From the NCBI GenBank assembly GCA_910583525.1, contig CAJTXL010000009.1, positions 32,413-96,412 on the forward strand: a DNA stretch of 64,000 nt, in the 5' to 3' direction. The stretch is from an uncultured Muribaculaceae bacterium (GTDB lineage Bacteria > Bacteroidota > Bacteroidia > Bacteroidales > Muribaculaceae). Under the pieces are notes generated by a model. The model did not search any database. It was not told where the DNA came from and saw only the letters and a list, made by a program, of their open reading frames with translations. Below are positions 58,944 to 64,000 of this stretch, in pieces; position 1 is the first letter of the stretch; each line of letters starts with the position of its first letter. The translations under genes were made by a program, and so were the position numbers.

Positions 58944-60284
58944 TTAGAGTATGCCCTGCGCCATCATGGCGTCGGCAACTTTCATAAATCCGGCAACATT
59001 GGCGCCGCGGACGTAGTTCACATATCCGTCAGGCTCTTTGCCGTAGCGCAGGCACTGGGCGTGTATGTTAGCCATGATTTCGCTCAGACGTCGGTCGACC
59101 TCCTCGGCGCTCCACGACAGCTTCTGCGAGTTCTGAGCCATTTCGAGCCCTGATGTCGCCACGCCTCCGGCATTTGCGGCCTTGCCCGGCGCATACAGTA
59201 TGCGCGCCTCGATGAACTTGTGCACTGCTTCGGGTGTCGACGGCATGTTGGCCCCTTCGCTTACGGCGAAGCAGCCTGCGGCGAGTAGCGCGTCGGCGTC
59301 GCTGCCGTCGAGTTCGTTCTGAGTGGCCGAGGGCATGGCGATGTCGCATTTCACGAACTTCCATGGGCGTTGCCCGTCGTGGTACTGTATGTCGGGGAAT
59401 ACGTCGGGCACTTCGCTCAGGCGTCCGCGCATTATGGTCTTAAGCTCGAAGATGAAGTCGAATTGCTCCTTGGTGAGTCCGTCGGGAGCTATGATGCAGC
59501 CCGACGAGTCGCTCATCGACACCACTTTCGCGCCTAACTCCATGATTTTCTGTGCCGTGTATGTAGCCACGTTTCCCGAACCCGAAATGGCCACGCGTTT
59601 GCCCTTGATGTCGATGCCGCGCGTGGCGAGCATGTTGAGCAGGAAATAGCAGTTGCCGTAGCCGGTGGCTTCGGGGCGTATCAGAGAGCCGCCGAACGAG
59701 ATACCCTTGCCCGTGAATGTGCCCGTGAACTCGCGTGCCATCTTTTTGTAGTAGCCGTACATATAGCCCACCTCACGGGCACCAACGCCTATGTCGCCTG
59801 CCGGGACGTCGGTGTCGGGGCCGAGCTGGCGCCACAGCTCTGCCACGAAAGCCTGGCAGAAGCGCATTATCTCCATGTTGCTTTTGCCTCGCGGTGAAAA
59901 GTCGCTGCCGCCTTTGGCGCCGCCCATCGCAAGGGTTGTGAGAGAGTTTTTGAAGGTCTGCTCGAAGGCGAGGAATTTGAGTATCGACAGATTGACAGAT
60001 GCGTGGAAGCGTATGCCGCCCTTGTAGGGGCCGATGGCGTTGTTGTGCTGTATGCGGTAGCCCATATTGTTGCGCACTTTGCCGGAGTCGTCGACCCACG
60101 ACACGCGGAAAGCGAAGATGCGGTCGGGTATGCAGAGGCGTTCTATAAGGTTGTAGCGTTCAAACTCGGGGTGGCTGTTGTAGACATCTTCAATCGATGA
60201 CAATACTTCTTCTACAGCCTGATGGTACTCTGGCTCGTTTGGAAAGCGGCGCTTCAAGTCGGCGATGACTTCTGTTGTTTTCAT
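58944..60284 (-). CDS. gdhA: NADP-type glutamate dehydrogenase
   Basis: A 446-residue hexameric enzyme, one residue shorter than E. coli GdhA, that forms glutamate from 2-oxoglutarate and ammonia. The substrate site is YKGGIRFHASVNLSILKFLA and the catalytic Lys is in TLAMGGAKGGSDFSPRGKS. The nucleotide site is VAISGSGNVATYTAQKIMEL. The start at 60284 follows the strong promoter at 60316-60347; upstream in-frame codons lie before the start of transcription. Confidence 0.96.
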   Translation of the reverse strand: MKTTEVIADLKRRFPNEPEYHQAVEEVLSSIEDVYNSHPEFERYNLIERLCIPDRIFAFRVSWVDDSGKVRNNMGYRIQHNNAIGPYKGGIRFHASVNLSILKFLAFEQTFKNSLTTLAMGGAKGGSDFSPRGKSNMEIMRFCQAFVAELWRQLGPDTDVPAGDIGVGAREVGYMYGYYKKMAREFTGTFTGKGISFGGSLIRPEATGYGNCYFLLNMLATRGIDIKGKRVAISGSGNVATYTAQKIMELGAKVVSMSDSSGCIIAPDGLTKEQFDFIFELKTIMRGRLSEVPDVFPDIQYHDGQRPWKFVKCDIAMPSATQNELDGSDADALLAAGCFAVSEGANMPSTPEAVHKFIEARILYAPGKAANAGGVATSGLEMAQNSQKLSWSAEEVDRRLSEIMANIHAQCLRYGKEPDGYVNYVRGANVAGFMKVADAMMAQGIL

Positions 60285-60315
60285 CCGGAATATATGTTTT
60301 ATGGAAATTAACGCG

Positions 60316-60347
60316 CAAAAGTATAGAAAAATTGGCGACTGCGCAAA
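60316..60347 (-). promoter_or_regulatory. Promoter of gdhA
   Basis: TACTTTTG (minus, 60316-60323) and TTTG (60344-60347) with 20-nt spacing. Confidence 0.78.
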
Positions 60348-60425
60348 TTTTTGACACCCAAATTTGGCATTGGGTGTCAAAACAACTCCGTCGTGATGAA
60401 CACGAGGGGCACGAAAGCCAAACGC

Positions 60426-61646
60426 TTATTTGTCCGTACCCGTCTCCTTGATGTCGCTTTTAGAATACTCTACATTGATTGTATCCGGAATCTCGTAATT
60501 GCCGGAACCCACATGGATTTTTGACGCTGTTCCCACCGGAAGAGTGTTGAGGGGTTCGGTTATACAAGTCGGGATGCCTCTGCCAACGACTATCACACCG
60601 GCCTCTATAGCTTGTTCATCCATGACAAGTTCAATCTTGAAATCCGTCGTGTCATTAGTAACCGCAACTGTCTGCGATTTGTAGCCTATATATCGAATAT
60701 CCAACGAATCTCCGGCCGAAGCCCGTATGCTGAATTCTCCGTCTATATTGGACAAAACGCCTTTGCCTGTGCGCCGATTTATTATTGACACACCGACTAA
60801 AGGCTCTCCGCATTCGATGTCGCTCACTACGCCTTTGACCGTTATTGAGTCTGTTGTAGCCTGAACGGACTCTATTGAGTCTGTTTTGTTCTCTTGTGCG
60901 TCAGGCAACCGAAATGTCACCGGAAGGACGAAATTATAGTCGACTGCTTTTCCATCGAGTGTTGCCGGATTGAACTTCGGTAGGGATTTGACGATACGTA
61001 AAGCCTCTGCATCGAGGGCTGTATCGACACTTTTCAAAATTTTGGCGTCTGATACAATCCCGTCTGCTTTTATCAGAAGCTCGACTACGACACGGCCTTC
61101 TTTATTCGCATCGATGGCAGATTGCGGATAAACAATGTGCAGATAAAGCCATTCATACAGTTTTTGCTCACCTCCCGGAAAAGTCGGTAGCTCAGGCCTC
61201 TTTGGCAAGGGGGCAGCGTCGTCGTCCACCTCACCGACAATAAGCAGTTCGGTGACCATGCTTGCCACGGCATCTTTGGCCTCCGGCTGTACGTTGTCTT
61301 CAGCCTCGATGCTGTCTATGGCTTCGACCTTTTCTTCAACATGCTCTACGAGCGTGTCCGGCTCGTCTCGCAAAGTTTCGGAAGGGCGCTTTGTCGATGT
61401 GCCGTTGCAGCCCGACATGAAAATCAGGCCTGCCGATATGCCTGCAAGCGCCACAGCCTTGCCTGAGAGCGTGCGTGCCCGTAGCTGCTGTTCCAGGTAG
61501 CGCACTTCGGCTTCGCATTTGGGGCATGTGCCGAGGCAGTCGCCTCGATAGCGGCATTCCGATGTCACGAATTCGATGTCGTTGGCCTCGGCTATCTGAC
61601 GCCGGATTTCTTTCAGTATCTTGCATGTCTGTTTTCCTCGTGCCAT
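60426..61646 (-). CDS. Cys-rich leader + TonB-C + CarboxypepD_reg fusion lipoprotein candidate
   Basis: A 406-residue fusion. Residues 1-55 are a soluble Cys-rich segment (FVTSECRYRGDCLGTCPKCE; C-x5-C-x3-C-x2-C) likely to bind zinc or an Fe-S cluster. A hydrophobic stretch follows (AVALAGISAGLIFMSGC) and ends in a lipobox-like MSGC near residue 82. After an acidic linker comes a TonB C-terminal domain (LPTFPGGEQKLYEWLYLHIV, IVYPQSAIDANKEGRVVVEL) and then a carboxypeptidase-regulatory-like domain (VKGVVSDIECGEPLVGVSII, LDIRYIGYKSQTVAV). It may energise an outer-membrane receptor or sense through the plug-like domain. It lies 2 nt after the radical-SAM gene. Confidence 0.75.
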   Translation of the reverse strand: MARGKQTCKILKEIRRQIAEANDIEFVTSECRYRGDCLGTCPKCEAEVRYLEQQLRARTLSGKAVALAGISAGLIFMSGCNGTSTKRPSETLRDEPDTLVEHVEEKVEAIDSIEAEDNVQPEAKDAVASMVTELLIVGEVDDDAAPLPKRPELPTFPGGEQKLYEWLYLHIVYPQSAIDANKEGRVVVELLIKADGIVSDAKILKSVDTALDAEALRIVKSLPKFNPATLDGKAVDYNFVLPVTFRLPDAQENKTDSIESVQATTDSITVKGVVSDIECGEPLVGVSIINRRTGKGVLSNIDGEFSIRASAGDSLDIRYIGYKSQTVAVTNDTTDFKIELVMDEQAIEAGVIVVGRGIPTCITEPLNTLPVGTASKIHVGSGNYEIPDTINVEYSKSDIKETGTDK

Positions 61647-61648
61647 AG

Positions 61649-62272
61649 TCAGTGTTTGCGTATTAGATAGGTGAATAAATCGAAACGGTTGAAGCCGAGG
61701 GCTTCGAGCGCCGCGCGGCTTGCCGCACGGTCGGCGTCGGTGTTATGGTTAGGAATCAACGGGATACGGACAATGCAGTCATTCTGCCGTTCCGCTTCCG
61801 CTATCAGCATGAGATTGTCAAGCACAAGCGCGTTCGGCTTGCCCGTATAGCTGCGGTAAATGTCAGGGTTCATATCCTTGATGTCGATAATCAAGGTGTT
61901 GACAATCGGAAGCAGCTCCTCTATATTTGCGGTCGGCACATTCAACGACGTCTCCAGGTTGAGTTGCCAGCTCTCGCCGCATAGCTTGCGGAACTCGCCG
62001 ATAAAGTCGGGCCTCAGACAAGGTTCGCCGCCGCCGAAAGTTACGCCCCCGTTGGTGGCGAGGAAGTAAAGCTCATCAATCCGCACCTCGTCGTAGAGCG
62101 ATTTCGGCGTATATTCCATATAACGGTCAGCATTGCCCAACGACTGCGGATTAAGGCAATACATGCAACGGAGCGGACAGCCGTGGAATGCGACAAGCGT
62201 TGTGACACCTTCGCCGTCGGTCGAAAGGCGATGTCGCGATATCCCGATTATTCTGGTCCGAAGGTCTTCCAT
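61649..62272 (-). CDS. Radical-SAM activating enzyme (PFL/NrdG-activase-like)
   Basis: A 207-residue radical-SAM protein. The cluster-binding motif CPLRCMYCLNPQSL (C-x3-C-x2-C) near residue 35 is followed by GVTFGGGEPCLRPDFI, which binds SAM. The small size without an extra ferredoxin domain, and phrases such as NTLIIDIKDMNPDIYRSY, fit the organic-radical-activating group. The substrate glycyl-radical enzyme is not in the window. The ATG at 62272 is used; the frame opens at a TTG two codons upstream. It is cotranscribed with the TonB-C fusion. Confidence 0.85.
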   Translation of the reverse strand: MEDLRTRIIGISRHRLSTDGEGVTTLVAFHGCPLRCMYCLNPQSLGNADRYMEYTPKSLYDEVRIDELYFLATNGGVTFGGGEPCLRPDFIGEFRKLCGESWQLNLETSLNVPTANIEELLPIVNTLIIDIKDMNPDIYRSYTGKPNALVLDNLMLIAEAERQNDCIVRIPLIPNHNTDADRAASRAALEALGFNRFDLFTYLIRKH

Positions 62273-62294
62273 TGGCAACTTGCTTCTAATGCCA

Positions 62295-62302
62295 CAAATA
62301 TA
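62295..62302 (-). promoter_or_regulatory. -7 box of the radical-SAM/TonB-C operon
   Basis: TATATTTG on the minus strand, about 23 nt from the ATG. The -33 box is unclear. Confidence 0.5.
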
Positions 62303-62335
62303 GTGGAAAAATATTTAAATCACACTGAAAAAGCA

Positions 62336-62343
62336 TATCTTTG
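62336..62343 (+). promoter_or_regulatory. -7 box of the Gp37/Gp68-type gene
   Basis: TATCTTTG on the plus strand, 21 nt from the ATG at 62364. The -33 is degenerate. It diverges from the -7 box at 62295-62302. Confidence 0.5.
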
Positions 62344-62363
62344 TGTCCCTAAAGTCTCCGATT

Positions 62364-63092
62364 ATGCCCATGTGGAACCCGTGGCACGGCTGCCACAAGA
62401 TAAGTGCCGGTTGTCGGCATTGCTACGTATATCGCGAAGATGCCGCCTTCGGCGTCGATGTGCCGTCGCATCAGGTGCGGCGTACCGCCTCTTTCGGCCT
62501 GCCCGTCAGGCGCGACCGCAACAAAAACTGGAAATTTCCGGCCGGGACAGAGTTTGCGCTATGTTTCACCTCCGATTTCCTTATCGAGGAAGCCGACGGG
62601 TGGCGCGACGAGATATGGGAGATGATACGCCGGCGTCACGACTGCACCTTCTTCTTCTTCACCAAACGCATCGAGCGCCTCGAGGCCTGCCTGCCCGACG
62701 ACTGGGGCGATGGCTATCCCCACGTGGCAATAGGCTGTACGGTAGAAAATCAGGACAGAGCCGACTTCCGCATGCCCCTGTTTCTCTCCTTGCCCATACG
62801 GCATCGGCTGGTAGTGGTGGCTCCTATGCTGGAGAAAGTCGATTTGCGGCAATATCTCGACCCCGAATTGATTGAAGAAGTGTCTGTCGGCGGCGAATCA
62901 GGCAAATATGCCCGAGACCTCGACTTCGACTGGGTGCTCGACCTGCACCGTCAGTGTCTCGAAAGCGGCGTCCCCTTCTGCTTCCATCAGACCGGCTCCT
63001 ACATCATAAAGGACGGACGCCGTTACCATATCCCCCGTGAGCACCAGCATTCGCAGGCCCGCAAAGCCGGACTGAACACCGTGCAGCGGTAG
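62364..63092 (+). CDS. DUF5131 (phage Gp37/Gp68) family protein
   Basis: A 242-residue protein of the DUF5131 family, radical-SAM-related proteins found in phages and chromosomes. The signature WNPWHGCHKISAGCRHCYVY contains the three Cys of a CxxC-type cluster site. Further family blocks are FALCFTSDFLIEEADGWRDE, FFFFTKRIERL and GCTVENQDRADFRMP, with VSVGGESGKYARDLDFDW near the end. The reaction is unknown. The start at 62364 follows the -7 box; the frame opens earlier at a GTG. It ends 5 nt before the stop of the convergent fic gene. Confidence 0.82.
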   Translation: MPMWNPWHGCHKISAGCRHCYVYREDAAFGVDVPSHQVRRTASFGLPVRRDRNKNWKFPAGTEFALCFTSDFLIEEADGWRDEIWEMIRRRHDCTFFFFTKRIERLEACLPDDWGDGYPHVAIGCTVENQDRADFRMPLFLSLPIRHRLVVVAPMLEKVDLRQYLDPELIEEVSVGGESGKYARDLDFDWVLDLHRQCLESGVPFCFHQTGSYIIKDGRRYHIPREHQHSQARKAGLNTVQR

Positions 63093-63097
63093 CGCCT

Positions 63098-63874
63098 TCA
63101 TTGCTCGATGGCGCCGCCGAGAATTGCCATGTGCCGTTTGAGCGATTCTACCTCGGCCGCTGCGACCACCGTCTGGAATGCCTCGGGCCGGTTCTGTGTA
63201 TGCGAAGTTTCGAGTGCACGATAATAATGGAGTTTGCTCTCGTTGTCGCCTTTGAGGTTTATTATGGTGAAGCCCTTGCGTAACAGATAGAGGTTCATCA
63301 GGAGCCGTGAGGTGCGGCCGTTGCCGTCGATAAACGGATGTATTCTTACCAGCTCGTCGTGCAGATATGCTGCTGTCAGTATCGGATGGCTCTTATGCGC
63401 TTCCATGTCGGCGAAGGTGTGCATGAAATCTTCCATCTGTTTCTCGATGAGGTATGGCTGAGGCGGCATGTGCGTGCTGCCCGAAATCATCACGGGCACA
63501 TTGCGGTAGCGGCCTGCATTCTCGCGGTCGATGCCGTGCAGAATGATGGCGTGAATTTCTTTTATCGTGCGCTCTGATATTTCTGTTTGTCCTTTTGCGA
63601 AGTCCCTTATGTAGTCGATTGCTTCGGCATGGTTTATGGCTTCGAGATGTTCGCGCATCGGTTTGCCCGAAATAGTCAGTCCTTCGTTGATTACAAGTGC
63701 TGTTTCCTGCAAGGTAAGGGTGTTGCCTTCAATACGGTTGCTTTCGTATGTATATTCCACCGCCAGGGCCTCTTCGATTTTTTTCATGGCACTCTGCGGC
63801 AACGGGCGCAACGACGCAAGCTGCCGATATAGTTTGTTGGCCTGGGCTAATAGTGCGAAAAGGTCTTTTTTCAT
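63098..63874 (-). CDS. Fic-domain AMP-transferase with inhibitory helix
   Basis: A 258-residue Fic protein that transfers AMP or another nucleotide moiety to proteins. The catalytic motif HPFIDGNGRTSR is complete near residue 185, and the flap region ISGSTHMPPQP is present. The N-terminal sequence TYESNRIEGNTLTLQE carries the inhibitory S-x3-E-G motif, so the enzyme is a self-inhibited (class II) type. The C-terminal end forms a short helical extension. It converges with the DUF5131 gene. No promoter box was identified upstream. Confidence 0.9.
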   Translation of the reverse strand: MKKDLFALLAQANKLYRQLASLRPLPQSAMKKIEEALAVEYTYESNRIEGNTLTLQETALVINEGLTISGKPMREHLEAINHAEAIDYIRDFAKGQTEISERTIKEIHAIILHGIDRENAGRYRNVPVMISGSTHMPPQPYLIEKQMEDFMHTFADMEAHKSHPILTAAYLHDELVRIHPFIDGNGRTSRLLMNLYLLRKGFTIINLKGDNESKLHYYRALETSHTQNRPEAFQTVVAAAEVESLKRHMAILGGAIEQ

Positions 63875-63910
63875 GTCAGAGGGAGGCTTGGGGACGTTAT
63901 GGACTTGTGA

Positions 63911-63945
63911 AAAAACAACAAAAGGCTGAATGTTTCAGCCTTTGT
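63911..63945 (-). terminator. Terminator hairpin upstream of fic
   Basis: AAAGGCTGAA (63920-63929) pairs with TTCAGCCTTT (63933-63942). On the minus strand a T-rich tail (TTGTTGTTTT) follows, so it would end a transcript coming from the right edge. Confidence 0.7.
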
Positions 63946-63947
63946 TT

Positions 63948-63968
63948 TGCGGAGAGAGAGGCTCTCGA
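63948..63968 (-). other. tRNA-Ser-3'-end-like remnant, possible attachment site
   Basis: The minus strand reads TTCGAGAG then CCTCTCTCTCCGC, like the T-loop and acceptor end of Bacteroidetes tRNA-Ser, and a terminator follows at once. To the right the sequence cannot pair as a T-stem, so this is not a whole tRNA. Confidence 0.35.
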
Positions 63969-64000
63969 ACTTATACTTTCACAGAATATCATAAAACTGC

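Noticed and set aside
63948..64000. A complete tRNA gene at the right edge
   Set aside because: Only the T-loop and acceptor-like end match; the sequence to the right cannot form a T-stem or an anticodon arm.
1..64000. CRISPR array, insertion sequence, integron or rRNA operon
   Set aside because: No regularly spaced direct repeats, transposase or integrase gene, attC-like set or rRNA sequence was seen on reading the window.

Overview
The window looks like a chromosomal segment of a gut Bacteroidales bacterium, most likely Muribaculaceae or a close relative. Supporting features are a SusC/SusD pair, secreted proteins with T9SS-like C-terminal tails, DUF3791/DUF3990 and DUF4143 genes, and repeated promoters of the Bacteroidetes form TTTG-N19/20-TAnnTTTG with few Shine-Dalgarno sites. 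Most of it is ordinary chromosome with accessory pockets. No rRNA, intact tRNA, IS element or CRISPR array was seen.

Layout. 1-82 is the 5' end of a secreted protein gene. 227-3634 is a four-gene LPS-core-type operon (GT2, GT4, Kdo/WaaP-like kinase, GT2) joined by ATGA overlaps, followed by a TGS-uridine-kinase fusion and a strong terminator. 5381-9605 carries two exported proteins, a fibronectin-like protein and an S8 subtilase. 9805-16767 is a SusC-SusD-lipoprotein operon. 17034-19008 holds crcB, upp and lpxA. 19104-19508 contains a strongly structured RNA behind its own promoter (6S-like candidate) and a 20-codon hydrophobic ORF.

19527-26884 is one uronate (pectin-type) catabolic operon: DUF4861 lipoprotein, KduD-type SDR, an orphan galactitol-type PTS EIIC, a KduI with a signal peptide, a GltD-like flavoprotein, KdgK and KDPG aldolase. 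Together they suggest isomerisation in the periplasm, import by a phosphorylation-independent EIIC, then reduction, phosphorylation and aldol cleavage to pyruvate and glyceraldehyde-3-phosphate.

27085-33578 is an accessory-rich stretch: an AAA/DUF4143 ATPase with a 32-bp perfect palindrome over its promoter, a HAD phosphatase, a YoeB-type toxin with an RHH-like antitoxin, rubrerythrin, rplS, a BspA-like LRR protein and a DUF3791-DUF3990-DUF3791 module. 33643-44711 is housekeeping (GlmU-like, polA, GNAT, NDH-2, carAB). 44905-50890 is an RND efflux operon.

51190-55526 is the least expected part: an 829-residue virion-like protein overlapping an apparently intact terminase large subunit, with no other phage gene around, followed by a block of nested palindromes. 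55705-63874 has a beta-barrel protein, three tandem FKBP isomerases, gdhA, a Cys-rich-leader/TonB/CarboxypepD fusion with a radical-SAM activase, a Gp37/Gp68-type protein and a Fic protein. The right edge resembles the 3' end of a tRNA-Ser, possibly an attachment-site scar.
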